DNA of 64,000 nucleotides. Source: Sphingobacterium haloxyli. Lineage in GTDB: Bacteria > Bacteroidota > Bacteroidia > Sphingobacteriales > Sphingobacteriaceae. Below are positions 42,140 to 51,973 of the stretch, piece after piece. The stretch's first letter is position 1. The number at the start of each line of letters is the position of its first letter. The notes beneath the pieces were generated by a model, which saw nothing but the letters and a program-made list of their open reading frames with translations, was not told where the DNA came from and did not search any database. Where the stretch lies: assembly GCF_002980525.1 (NCBI RefSeq), contig NZ_PVBQ01000002.1, forward strand, positions 186,001-250,000. Reading direction: 5' to 3'. The translations under genes and the position numbers were made by a program.

Positions 42140-43279
42140 ATGAAAACAGGAATATTAACGACGATAATGGCAATCCCAGCGTTGCTATTTGCCCAAGAGG
42201 ACTTTACCATAAATGGAAAGGTAGGGGGTGCGCAAGAAGGAGCCAAAGTCTTTTTTCAATATAGAGATAATGGCCAAACCGTTTTGGATTCCGTGGTTAT
42301 GGCGAACGGTGCATTTAAGTATCAGGGGACGGTCGCACACCCTACCCGGGCGATGCTAGTTTTAGCAGCGAACGGGGAGACGATGGATGAATTGCGTGCC
42401 AGCGGGGAGCGACCTCCTATAAATTCAGTGTATCTCGCTAAAGGAGTTGTCAAGTTTGAAGGAGATGATTTTATCAGTGCAAAAGCAACAGGTAACGCTA
42501 TCAATGATGACTTTTCGAAGTATCAGGGCTTGTTGAACGACATTAATGAGGGGTTTGCGGCCTTAGATGCCGAGTATCAAGCGGCTCCAGACGAGCAGAA
42601 GCAGGATGAAACCTTTATTCAAGGTCTTCAAGCAAAGGCAGAAGAGCTCTATGAAAAACAAGCGGATATTAGCGAAGCATTCGTCACTTCGAATCCCAAT
42701 AGCTATGTTTCATTAACTATCTTGGATGAGGAAGCATCTCCTGAAAAGCTAGCCAGTTTCGTAAAGCCAGCTTATGAAGGCTTATCAAGCAGTTTAAAGG
42801 CTACAGGTTTGGGTAAGCGGTTAGGGGAAAAAATTGCGAATATGGAGAAGCTAGCGATCGGCGCCCTGGCACCCGATTTTGTATTACCTGACACAGCTGG
42901 TAATGAGTTAGCGCTTTCTTCCATGCGCGGCAAATATGTTCTAGTGGACTTTTGGGCGAGTTGGTGTGGCCCCTGCCGGAACGAGAATCCAACGGTAGTT
43001 GCCGCTTTTGAGAAATTTAAAGACAAAAACTTTACTGTTCTAGGGGTCTCGCTGGATCGCCCGGGAAAAAAGGAAGATTGGATAAAAGCGATTCACGATG
43101 ACAAGTTGGAGCAATGGCCGCATGTATCCGATTTGCAATTCTGGGAATCACCGGTAGTGAAATTATATTCTATTCGGGGTATTCCGCAGAATTATTTATT
43201 AGATCCGGAAGGGAAAATTGTGGCGTCCAACCTAAGGGGGCCAGCACTGGAAGAGAAGCTGAATGAGATATTAAACTGA
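42140..43279 (+). CDS. DUF4369-TlpA family thiol:disulfide oxidoreductase
   Basis: A 379-residue periplasmic protein with a signal peptide (ALLFAQ). Residues about 20-120 form a DUF4369 beta domain, residues 120-235 are a helical linker, and residues 240-379 are a thioredoxin-like TlpA/AhpC-type domain with the redox motif FWASWCGPCR (C276 and C279) and a cis-Pro in GIPQNYLLD. It probably reduces or resolves disulfides in the periplasm, as in cytochrome maturation or peroxide defence. It is likely its own unit, 72 bases after the TPM gene, and ends at a GC-rich terminator. Confidence 0.9.
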   Translation: MKTGILTTIMAIPALLFAQEDFTINGKVGGAQEGAKVFFQYRDNGQTVLDSVVMANGAFKYQGTVAHPTRAMLVLAANGETMDELRASGERPPINSVYLAKGVVKFEGDDFISAKATGNAINDDFSKYQGLLNDINEGFAALDAEYQAAPDEQKQDETFIQGLQAKAEELYEKQADISEAFVTSNPNSYVSLTILDEEASPEKLASFVKPAYEGLSSSLKATGLGKRLGEKIANMEKLAIGALAPDFVLPDTAGNELALSSMRGKYVLVDFWASWCGPCRNENPTVVAAFEKFKDKNFTVLGVSLDRPGKKEDWIKAIHDDKLEQWPHVSDLQFWESPVVKLYSIRGIPQNYLLDPEGKIVASNLRGPALEEKLNEILN

Positions 43280-43281
43280 CA

Positions 43282-43310
43282 GTAGGGGCGCGCATTGCGC
43301 CCCTACTTAT

Positions 43311-43312
<2 letters not shown>
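43282..43312. terminator. GC-rich terminator
   Basis: A perfect 10-bp stem (gtaggggcgc 43282-43291 with gcgcccctac 43297-43306) with a 5-nt loop and following T residues lies between the convergent TlpA-like gene and pgi. Confidence 0.85.
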
Positions 43313-44978
<1,666 letters not shown>

Positions 44979-45040
44979 TTAGATCAAAGATAGCTTTTTT
45001 TGACTTTTTTTCTGAATTAGGATTCATGAGGGTTTTATTT

Positions 45041-45048
45041 TATTTTTG
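45041..45048 (+). promoter_or_regulatory. Candidate -7 box of prfB
   Basis: TATTTTTG fits TAnnTTTG and ends three bases before the prfB ATG, again pointing to a leaderless mRNA. The T-rich context makes a chance match possible. Confidence 0.3.
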
Positions 45049-45051
45049 GGC

Positions 45052-46129
45052 ATGACCAAGGAACAAATTCAAGACTTGAGGGATAGAGTAACGTCCCTAA
45101 GGAGGCATCTTTGACATCGATGCACGGAAATCAGAGATAGTAGAAAAAACAGAAATTACGTTGCGCCCCGATTTTTGGGACGAACCCAAAGCGGCGGAGA
45201 AAGTTTTGCATGCGATTAAGGCGTTGAAAGTATGGACAGATCATTTCGACGAAGTGTCGGCCGCGGTGGACGATGTGGGCGTCATGTATGAATTTTTTCA
45301 ATCTGGTGATGCGAGTGAGCAAGATGTAAATGAACAATATGAAACGACCCTTGCTCAAGTAGCCGAATTGGAATTTAAGAACATGTTAAGTTCCGAAGAG
45401 GATCAGCTTGACGCTATTTTGCAGATTACAGCAGGAGCGGGCGGTACCGAATCCTGCGATTGGGCTTCCATGTTGATGCGCATGTACATCATGTGGGGCG
45501 AAAGACACGGATGCAAGGTAGTAGAGCAGGATTATCAGGAAGGCGATGTAGCGGGAATCAAAACGGTGACGCTACAATTTTCGGGAAACTTTGCATACGG
45601 CTATTTAAAAGGGGAAAACGGGGTGCACCGCTTGGTTCGGATTTCACCGTTTGATTCCAACGCGAAACGGCATACGTCTTTTGCTTCGGTATATGTTTAC
45701 CCGTTGGTGGACGATAACATCGAGATCGACGTGAAAGACGCCGATATCGAATGGGATACTTTTCGCTCTGGAGGTGCCGGCGGACAGAACGTGAACAAAG
45801 TCGAGACAGCCGTCCGTTTACATCACAAGCCGACAGGTATTATCATTAAGAACCAGGAGTCGCGCTCGCAGCTTCAGAATAAAGAAAATGCGCTGCGCTT
45901 GTTGAAATCCCAGCTTTATGAGATTGAAATGCGGAAACGTCAGGAAGCGACCGCAGCGATTGAAGGTTCTAAGAAAAAGATAGAATGGGGTTCGCAAATC
46001 CGGAATTACGTGCTGCATCCCTATAAATTGATCAAAGACCTGCGTACGAATGTGGAAACATCCAACACGCAAGCCGTGCTGGATGGCGATCTCGACGCGT
46101 TTTTGAAGGCTTATCTCATGGAATTCTAA
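45052..46129 (+). CDS. prfB: Peptide chain release factor 2, with programmed +1 frameshift
   Basis: The protein of 358 residues that ends translation at UGA and UAA is encoded in two frames. Codons 1-20 run from ATG 45052 to CTT 45109-45111, then an in-frame TGA at 45112-45114. Skipping T 45112 continues in the +1 frame (GAC ATC GAT...) to the stop at 46129. The later frame has the domain 2 SPF tripeptide in RISPFDS and the catalytic GGQ in [12 protein letters not shown]. Without the shift only a 20-residue peptide is made, so the factor regulates its own synthesis as in other bacteria. It is divergent from pgi and ends at a strong terminator. Confidence 0.96.
45100..45115 (+). promoter_or_regulatory. 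Programmed +1 frameshift site of prfB
   Basis: AGGAGG (45100-45105), an internal Shine-Dalgarno-like element, is followed after three bases (CAT) by CTT TGA C, the canonical RF2 shift site. When release factor 2 is scarce the ribosome slips from CTT to TTT and reads GAC next. Confidence 0.95.
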
Positions 46130-46162
46130 TAAAGAAGTTGCTTGCAACTTCTTTATTAGAAT
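46123..46162. terminator. Bidirectional terminator between prfB and dcd
   Basis: A perfect 19-bp stem (46123-46141 with 46144-46162) covers the last codons of prfB and the stop region of dcd. The tight centre and A/T-rich arms suit termination from both sides. Confidence 0.8.
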
Positions 46163-46692
46163 GCATTTTTCCACATCATGCTCTCTACAGGACGGATGGT
46201 TTTGTTATTGTATTTGGCATTTCCTTTCGTGTTATAAAGCGTTTCGATATCGCCGTCAACGACGAAATAGATAAGTTGGCCGACAGGCATGCCTGCATAC
46301 ACCCGGACGGGTTGCGCTACAGAGATCTCCAGCGTCCAGGTATTACAAAAGCCTACATCTCCTTTACCAGCTGTCGCATGGATGTCTATTCCCAAACGAC
46401 CTGTACTGGATTTTCCTTCCAGAAACGGGACATGCCCGTGTGTCTCGGTGTATTCCAATGTAACGCCTAAATACAGTTTCCCCGGTTGGAGGATAAATCC
46501 TTCTTCCGGTATTTCAAAATGTGCGATTTCGTTGTGCTTTTTTGCATCTAGGACATCGTCTTTATAGGTGGCAAGATACTTACCCAAGTGGACATCGTAT
46601 GAATTTGTTCCCAAGCATTTTCGGTCGAATGGTTCGATGACGATGGTGCCGTTGTCTATTTCTTCTAGAATTCTTTTATCTGATAATATCAT
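46156..46692 (-). CDS. dcd: dCTP deaminase
   Basis: A 178-residue trimeric enzyme that deaminates dCTP to dUTP, feeding dTMP synthesis. Family motifs are IVIEPFDRKCLGTNSYDVHLG near the N terminus, FLEGKSSTGRLGI with the nucleotide-binding Ser and Arg, and QPVRVYAGMPVGQLIYF. Length is close to the usual 180-190. Together with ung, which removes uracil from DNA, it belongs to uracil-linked nucleotide metabolism, but the two are far apart here. The 2-oxoglutarate dioxygenase gene lies just upstream (11 bases) on the same strand, so the two may form one transcript. Confidence 0.95.
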   Translation of the reverse strand: MILSDKRILEEIDNGTIVIEPFDRKCLGTNSYDVHLGKYLATYKDDVLDAKKHNEIAHFEIPEEGFILQPGKLYLGVTLEYTETHGHVPFLEGKSSTGRLGIDIHATAGKGDVGFCNTWTLEISVAQPVRVYAGMPVGQLIYFVVDGDIETLYNTKGNAKYNNKTIRPVESMMWKNAF

Positions 46693-46703
46693 TGTCTTTG
46701 TTA

Positions 46704-47666
46704 TTACATTTTCAACCCAATCTCACGCAAACGCTCGTCCAGATATTGTCCTGCCGTATAATCTTGATATGCCTTAGGATAATCTTCGGAAATGCAAGCG
46801 TCTAAACAGGCTAAGCTCATGGAAGCCTTGGGATGCAGGAAGAAAGGTACGGAATAGCGCGATGTCTTCATGAGTTCACGTGGTGGGTTTACCACGCGAT
46901 GGGTGGTAGACTTGAGTTTATTGTTCGTTAGCCGCTGTAACATATCACCGACGTTGACGACGATATCTTCTCCTTTGGCTTTGATCGGTAACCATTTGCC
47001 GTCTTTGGTCCACACTTCTAGGCCGTCCGCGCTGGCACCAATAAGCAGTGTGATCAGATTGATGTCCTCGTGGGCTCCCGCACGAACGGCGTCCGCCGGT
47101 ATCGCTGCTGGATTTTCAATAGGGAAATAATGGATAGCTCGTAGGATGGAATTGCCGTTGACAACAAACTTCTCAAAATAGTCTTCTTCCAGATCTAAAT
47201 AGGAAGCAACGGCTTTAAGCAGTTCACGTCCGGCATTTTCTAATCGTTTATAGACTTCGCTCGTTACTTCGTTAAACCGAGGCAATTCGTCAACGATAAT
47301 GTTATCTGGAAAGTCCGTTTTGGTATAGTTTTCACCTACGACGGTCTGTCCACGCTGCCAAAATTCTTTTAAGTCCGGTGTATTCGCGTCTTTGGCTTTC
47401 TCTTTTCCTTTAGCGGTATACCCGCGTTGTCCGGCTAATTCCGGAAATTCGTACTTCCTTTTGACCGCTTCCGGAAGACCAAAAAAAGCTTTCACGACAG
47501 CGTAGAGGTCGTCAATGAGTTCTTGGCTCAACCCATGGTTTGCGATAGTCACGAAGCCCGTTTCGTTAAGTGCCTTTCCTATATCTTGTACAAATTGTGT
47601 TCGTTCTTCCGCACGACCTTGCGTATATTGAAGCAAATCCAGTCGCGGGATATTTACTAATGCCAT
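46704..47666 (-). CDS. 2-oxoglutarate/Fe(II) dioxygenase, isopenicillin N synthase-like
   Basis: A 320-residue cytosolic enzyme of the isopenicillin N synthase/2-oxoglutarate oxygenase superfamily. The N-terminal DIOX_N part is IPRLDLLQYTQ to GFVTIANHGL. The double-stranded beta-helix carries the iron ligands H199 and D201 (AGAHEDINLITLL) and H256 (THRVVNP), with R270 in SRYSVPFF binding the co-substrate carboxylate. Members hydroxylate or cyclise diverse small molecules; the substrate is unknown. It may be co-transcribed with dcd. Its start lies about 110 bases from repeat R3. Confidence 0.9.
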   Translation of the reverse strand: MALVNIPRLDLLQYTQGRAEERTQFVQDIGKALNETGFVTIANHGLSQELIDDLYAVVKAFFGLPEAVKRKYEFPELAGQRGYTAKGKEKAKDANTPDLKEFWQRGQTVVGENYTKTDFPDNIIVDELPRFNEVTSEVYKRLENAGRELLKAVASYLDLEEDYFEKFVVNGNSILRAIHYFPIENPAAIPADAVRAGAHEDINLITLLIGASADGLEVWTKDGKWLPIKAKGEDIVVNVGDMLQRLTNNKLKSTTHRVVNPPRELMKTSRYSVPFFLHPKASMSLACLDACISEDYPKAYQDYTAGQYLDERLREIGLKM

Positions 47667-47774
47667 GGTGTTTTTGTGGTAAAAATAACGAAAATTATGG
47701 GATAAAAATTGATCGATGTCATTTTTGCTGTATCGACATTTTAAAAGAAGGTTTTTCTTTTATCAATTTTTCAT

Positions 47775-48101
47775 CTTCTTTTTTTCCTCAAAAAAGAAGC
47801 AAAAAATATCGTCGCTTCAAATGTTTTACAATAGGGATAGTGCTAAGGATGAGATGGTGCAGTCGTAAAACATTTGGATGCGACAATTAAAGTTAAGGAG
47901 GGTTCATGCAATTGTATTATCCCTCCCTTAACACTCAAATGCCGCCTAACAAAATTTTGATAACTGCAGGAATATCATTTCTGTACTATCCTATCCTATC
48001 AAAACCTATTCTCGATGCGGGAAAAGTGCGGGGTAGTGGGACGCATCAAATTTTTCAGCGGCGACTTTTTTTGTGTACTTTTTTTGAGAGAAAAAAAGTA
48101 C
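47775..48101. repeat. Structured intergenic repeat element, copy R3 (variant)
   Basis: The left half is like R1: A/T-tract hairpin cttc...gaag (47775-47799), module A with GTCGC 47811-47815 and CAAATGTTTTAC pairing with GTAAAACATTTG 47865-47876 and GCGAC 47880-47884, then ttaaggaggg as in R4. Module B is missing. The right half instead looks like a diverged second module A end in the opposite direction (gatgcg...cgcatc stem near 48013-48048 and the hairpin gtac...gtac at 48075-48101). It again lies between divergent genes (dioxygenase and thioesterase). Confidence 0.7.
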
Positions 48102-48237
48102 AAGCCCCGCCGCGGCTCGAGCGGCAAAAAAGTTGCTTAAGAAAAACCTTCTATTGCTGTCGATGCCGATCATATTGCATATGAAAATGAATTTAAGTAG
48201 GTTTGCTTTACACAGAAGCACGTATTCGTGCGATGCT

Positions 48238-48684
48238 ATGATAAAAAGAAGAGAACAACTTTATGAAGAATCGGGGCTGACGGAATCAGTGACCGTTCCG
48301 GTGCGCTTTAGTGAGGTGGATTCCTTAGGTATTGTGTGGCACGGCCATTATATATTATATTTCGAACAGGGTAGAGAAGCGTTTGGGAAAACCTACGGTA
48401 TTGATTATATGACTGTACAAAAAGCAGGATTTACGACCCCCATTGTAAAATCCACCTGCGAGCATAAATTACCGTTACGTTATGGGGATACGGCACGTAT
48501 TGTGACGGCATACGTCGATACACCCGCCGCAAAGATGATTTTCCGATTTAAGGTGTATAATAGTAAAGATCAATTAGTCTGTCACGGGGAAACGGTACAG
48601 GTGTTTTTGGATGCAGGACAAAACCTCGTGTTAAGTGTCCCCGATTTTGTGTTAGACTGGAAAAAACAGGTAGGCTTGCTGTAA
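48238..48684 (+). CDS. Hotdog-fold acyl-CoA/acyl-ACP thioesterase of the polyketide cluster
   Basis: A 148-residue 4-hydroxybenzoyl-CoA/YbgC-type thioesterase. The signature is VRFSEVDSLGIVWHGHYILYFEQGREA, with the catalytic Asp in DSLG and the HGHY helix start. It probably edits or releases chains made by the neighbouring synthases. The frame stays open to 48133 in the repeat flank, but residues before ATG 48238 do not resemble the family; ATG 48181 is a second choice. It is the first gene of a plus-strand set that reaches 63152. Its TAA overlaps the next ATG (TAATG), a sign of coupled translation. Confidence 0.85.
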   Translation: MIKRREQLYEESGLTESVTVPVRFSEVDSLGIVWHGHYILYFEQGREAFGKTYGIDYMTVQKAGFTTPIVKSTCEHKLPLRYGDTARIVTAYVDTPAAKMIFRFKVYNSKDQLVCHGETVQVFLDAGQNLVLSVPDFVLDWKKQVGLL

Positions 48685-49790
48685 TGACGTTTGATCCCAT
48701 ATATATACACGGCATGAATTGCGTCACCCCGTTGGGCATGGATTTGCTATCGAACTGGACGCAACTGTTGATGGGAAATGGGGGGATTATACGGCACGAT
48801 GTCGGTCGGATAAAAAATAGCTATGTGGCGAAATTTATATCGGAGGAGGCTGCTGGGCTGTTAACACCTGTGCAAGACAGTACCTTATTGGAGCGGATGT
48901 TATTCACAGCGGCAAAACCGATTGCGTCAAAATATGTACTTACGCCACGTACAGCTTTGGTGCTGTCCACAACAAAGGGTAATGTTTCGCTTTTACAAGA
49001 TGGAAGAATGGCAGACGCGCAGCTTAACGTGTTAGCCAATAAAATGGCAGAGGCGCTGGGATTCCAGACACAACCTATTGTCGTATCGCATGCTTGTGTA
49101 TCAGGCTTACTGGCGCTATCGGTTGCCAAGCGCCTGATTCAGATTGGTCAGTACGACGACGCCGTGGTTTTGGCGGGAGATGTTGTCTCTGAATTTGTAG
49201 TGTCGGGTTTTCAGGCATTCCAAGCCATGAGTCCATTTCCCTGCAAACCGTTTGACAAAGATCGAGCGGGGGTATCCTTGGGTGAAGCGGCTGCTTGTGT
49301 ATATGTTTCCAAAGAAAAGGGGGAGTTCAAGATTTTAGGAGAAGCAGCTATCAATGATGCAAATCATATTTCGGGGCCATCTCGCACAGGAGAAGGGCTT
49401 GTACAAAGTGTGTTGCGTGCCGGACGAGAGGCGAGTATCGATATAAAAGATATCGATTTCATATCGGCCCATGGAACGGCAACGCTGTACAACGATGAAA
49501 TGGAGGCTGTTGCGTTTCATCGGTTAGGGCTGCAGGATGTTCCCATTCACAGTCTGAAAGGTTATTATGGGCATACATTGGGCGCGTCTGGCTTATTGGA
49601 AACGGTCATCGCGTTGAAAGCCATGCAAGAAGAGGTACTGCTTCCGACATTAGGATTTGAGGAGTTAGGTGTTTCGCAACCGGTGAACATCATTCGCGAA
49701 GCAGGTTATAGGCCACTAACCCGTTTACTGAAAACAGCCTCTGGTTTCGGTGGAAGTAATGCGGCGATGCTGGTGGAAAGGTGTGGTTAG
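48684..49790 (+). CDS. Beta-ketoacyl-ACP synthase, KS1
   Basis: A 368-residue condensing enzyme of the FabF/type II polyketide group. The catalytic triad is complete: C138 in VSHACVSG, H263 in SAHGTAT and H297 in YYGHTLGASG. It is shorter than FabF (about 410), mainly in the N-terminal half, and the nucleophile context HACVSG differs from the common TACSS. It should extend a poly-ene chain with malonyl-ACP. It overlaps the thioesterase stop by one base. A 130-bp gap follows before the next cluster gene, in which I see no gene or hairpin. Confidence 0.9.
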   Translation: MTFDPIYIHGMNCVTPLGMDLLSNWTQLLMGNGGIIRHDVGRIKNSYVAKFISEEAAGLLTPVQDSTLLERMLFTAAKPIASKYVLTPRTALVLSTTKGNVSLLQDGRMADAQLNVLANKMAEALGFQTQPIVVSHACVSGLLALSVAKRLIQIGQYDDAVVLAGDVVSEFVVSGFQAFQAMSPFPCKPFDKDRAGVSLGEAAACVYVSKEKGEFKILGEAAINDANHISGPSRTGEGLVQSVLRAGREASIDIKDIDFISAHGTATLYNDEMEAVAFHRLGLQDVPIHSLKGYYGHTLGASGLLETVIALKAMQEEVLLPTLGFEELGVSQPVNIIREAGYRPLTRLLKTASGFGGSNAAMLVERCG

Positions 49791-49920
49791 CCGTTCAACA
49801 GTTTTTGCCAAAGTGTGTGCGACGAAGCTTCATGGCGTAGAGATTGGAGTGCCATAGGCATTTGAGAGTACGGTAGTGTTTGATTAGATTTGTGAAGCCT
49901 TAGGGAGTCCTGTAAATATT

Positions 49921-50469
49921 ATGCTAGAAAAAATCACTATACAAAAATCCTGTACCATTGAACAACATCGGATTGTGGTCGACGATATGCTCGTTTGGTC
50001 GAGCGCAACGGATATGCCATTTTCAGATTTTGCAAAAGATGCTTTCCATCATCTGGACATCGACTATCCGAAATTCTATAAGATGGATGCCTTGAGTAAG
50101 TTGGCTTTTCTGGCGGCAGAATACATCTTACGGGGCGAAGATAAGGATGAACTAGCACTGGTGTTGGCAAACAAGTCCGGTAGTCTGGATACAGATATAA
50201 AACATCAGGAAAGCATCCAGGATACGGAAAACTATTACCCTCGGCCGGCGACTTTTGTTTATACCCTCGCCAATATCTGTGCCGGCGAAATCAGTATCCG
50301 GCACGGTTTGCAAACGGAGAATGCGTTTTTTATTGCAGAAGAATTCCCCGAGGAAACTATTTTTGCTTATGCCGATTACCTGTTACAATCCAATAAAGCA
50401 AAACGGGTTTTATGTGGATGGGTAGAATACTTTCAGGAAGATTATCGGGCACTTTTTTATATTTTTTAG
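49921..50469 (+). CDS. Short ketosynthase-like protein without active site
   Basis: A 182-residue protein that looks like the N-terminal half of a ketosynthase. It has the PRPATFVYTLANICAGEISIRHGLQTENAFFIAEE stretch, where FabF-like enzymes have the nucleophile-bearing loop, but the His pair and the rest of the thiolase fold are absent. Similar short proteins are present in flexirubin and aryl-polyene clusters of Bacteroidota, so this is unlikely to be a simple truncation. It might act as a partner or specificity subunit. It lies between KS1 and the ACP, 47 bases upstream of the latter. Confidence 0.65.
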   Translation: MLEKITIQKSCTIEQHRIVVDDMLVWSSATDMPFSDFAKDAFHHLDIDYPKFYKMDALSKLAFLAAEYILRGEDKDELALVLANKSGSLDTDIKHQESIQDTENYYPRPATFVYTLANICAGEISIRHGLQTENAFFIAEEFPEETIFAYADYLLQSNKAKRVLCGWVEYFQEDYRALFYIF

Positions 50470-50489
50470 TGAAAATAGTGCTTTTTGTT

Positions 50490-50497
50490 TAGGTTTG
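50490..50497 (+). promoter_or_regulatory. Possible internal promoter box before the ACP gene
   Basis: TAGGTTTG fits TAnnTTTG and lies 20 bases before the ACP start in a T-rich gap, which could give extra ACP mRNA. No -33 TTG at standard spacing. Confidence 0.25.
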
Positions 50498-50516
50498 TCT
50501 TTATTTTTAATATATA

Positions 50517-50774
50517 ATGACGGCATTAAAAGAAGAGTTAAAAAGACAAATTATTGAAGTCCTCAATCTGGAAGATATTACGCCCGCTGATATCCAAGAT
50601 GAAGAAGTGTTGTTTGGCGAAGGGCTAGGGTTAGACTCTATCGATGCATTGGAGCTGATTGTCTTAATGGATAAAACGTATGGAATTAAGCTGTCTGATC
50701 CGAAAAAAGGAAGAGACATTTTTCAATCTGTCGAAACGATGGCTGCTTATATATCGGAGAATAGAACGAAGTAA
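50517..50774 (+). CDS. Acyl carrier protein
   Basis: An 85-residue acidic four-helix carrier. The phosphopantetheine attachment residue is S41 in GLGLDSIDALELIVLMD. It begins MTALKEELKRQIIEVLNLED, as in cluster-specific ACPs of aryl-polyene pathways rather than the housekeeping AcpP. It carries the growing chain between the ketosynthases, dehydratase and ligase product. Its TAA overlaps the ATG of KS2 (TAATG), so the two are translationally coupled. No second ACP is found in this window, although the known aryl-polyene systems usually have two. Confidence 0.93.
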   Translation: MTALKEELKRQIIEVLNLEDITPADIQDEEVLFGEGLGLDSIDALELIVLMDKTYGIKLSDPKKGRDIFQSVETMAAYISENRTK

Positions 50775-51973
50775 TGACAGGCAGGGGAGTTGCGGTTACG
50801 GGGATAGGTATTATTTCTTCAATTGGTAATACTGTAGAAGAAAACCTGCAGACAATATTAGCGGGTAAACATGGTCTTTCCCGGATAGCAAACTTTCCCA
50901 CACGTTTACAAGAATATATTTGGGTAGGCGAGATAAAACATAGCAACGAAGCGCTATCGGACAGTTTGGGGTTAACTTCACCTCACGCTTTTACAAGAAC
51001 CGCCCTTTTGGGAGCTTGTGCTGTTCGCCAGGCGCTGGAATCAGCAAACGTGCAAGATGTTTGCGATTTGCGGACGGGATTGATATCATCGACCAGTGTC
51101 GGCGGTATGGATTATACGGAACGATATGGCATGACCTATCTTACGTCGTCCGAATGGCATCGTTATATCCCTTCGCATCCGGCGGGTGATTCTACGCATA
51201 AAATCGCCCAGTATATAGGAATAAAAGGTCTGGTTACCACTGTCAGCACGGCCTGTTCTTCCGCGGCAAATGCCATTATGATGGGGGCTCGTTTGATTCG
51301 TTCCGGACGTTTGGACCGCGTGATCGTTGGCGGAACGGATGGTCTGAGCAAGTTTACCGTCAACGGATTCCATGCCCTAATGATTTTAGCGGATGCCCCC
51401 TGTCAACCTTTCGACATGCACCGTAAAGGGCTTAATCTAGGAGAGGGGGCTGCATACCTTGTATTAGAATCTGAAGAAATTGTACAACGGGAGGGCAAAG
51501 GTGTATTGGCCTACTTGACAGGGTATGGCAATGCTAATGATGCCTTTCATCAAACCGCATCTTCGGAAAATGGAGAAGGGGCTTTTTTGGCGATGGAGAA
51601 AGCATTGGCGGTGGCGCAGTTAACACCGCACGCCATTGATTATGTCAATGCACATGGAACAGCAACACCAAACAATGATCTGTCAGAAGGACGAGCCATG
51701 CAGCGTATCTTTAAAAACACTGTCCCGCCATTTAGCTCAACGAAGCCTTTTACGGGGCATACATTAGCTGCGGCTGGCGCTATTGAAGCCGTATATAGTA
51801 TATTAGCGTTGCAACAGGGTATTATACCAGCTAACCTTCATTTCGATACACCGATGGAAGAACTCGATTTGATTCCGGAAACGGAGACACAACACCAATC
51901 ATTATCGCACGTGCTTTCTAACTCTTTCGGATTCGGTGGTAATTGTTCATCCCTTATTTTTTCAAAAGCGTGA
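50774..51973 (+). CDS. Beta-ketoacyl-ACP synthase, KS2
   Basis: A 399-residue FabF-like condensing enzyme with a full triad: C161 in VSTACSSAANAI, H294 in VNAHGTATPNND and H329 in FTGHTLAAAGA. Length and motifs are those of an active KSalpha subunit. The next gene encodes a Cys-less homologue, so KS2 probably forms a KSalpha-KSbeta heterodimer with it, as in ApeO-ApeC of aryl-polyene synthases. It overlaps both neighbours: one base with the ACP and four with the next gene when the GTG start is used. Confidence 0.93.
   Translation: MTGRGVAVTGIGIISSIGNTVEENLQTILAGKHGLSRIANFPTRLQEYIWVGEIKHSNEALSDSLGLTSPHAFTRTALLGACAVRQALESANVQDVCDLRTGLISSTSVGGMDYTERYGMTYLTSSEWHRYIPSHPAGDSTHKIAQYIGIKGLVTTVSTACSSAANAIMMGARLIRSGRLDRVIVGGTDGLSKFTVNGFHALMILADAPCQPFDMHRKGLNLGEGAAYLVLESEEIVQREGKGVLAYLTGYGNANDAFHQTASSENGEGAFLAMEKALAVAQLTPHAIDYVNAHGTATPNNDLSEGRAMQRIFKNTVPPFSSTKPFTGHTLAAAGAIEAVYSILALQQGIIPANLHFDTPMEELDLIPETETQHQSLSHVLSNSFGFGGNCSSLIFSKA

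Noticed and set aside
41725..42246. A 173-codon minus-strand frame with a very proline-rich product
   Set aside because: It is the mirror of the Gly-rich tail of the TPM protein (GGN codons read as CCN). The plus-strand gene has family matches and a signal peptide; the antisense frame has none.
45161..46129. A release factor gene starting at 45161
   Set aside because: The protein would lack its N-terminal helices. The upstream ATG, AGGAGG and CTT TGA C shift site restore a full-length release factor 2.
49791..49920. A hidden gene in the 130-bp gap of the pigment cluster
   Set aside because: No frame with a start and plausible product spans the gap, and no hairpin or promoter box is evident.
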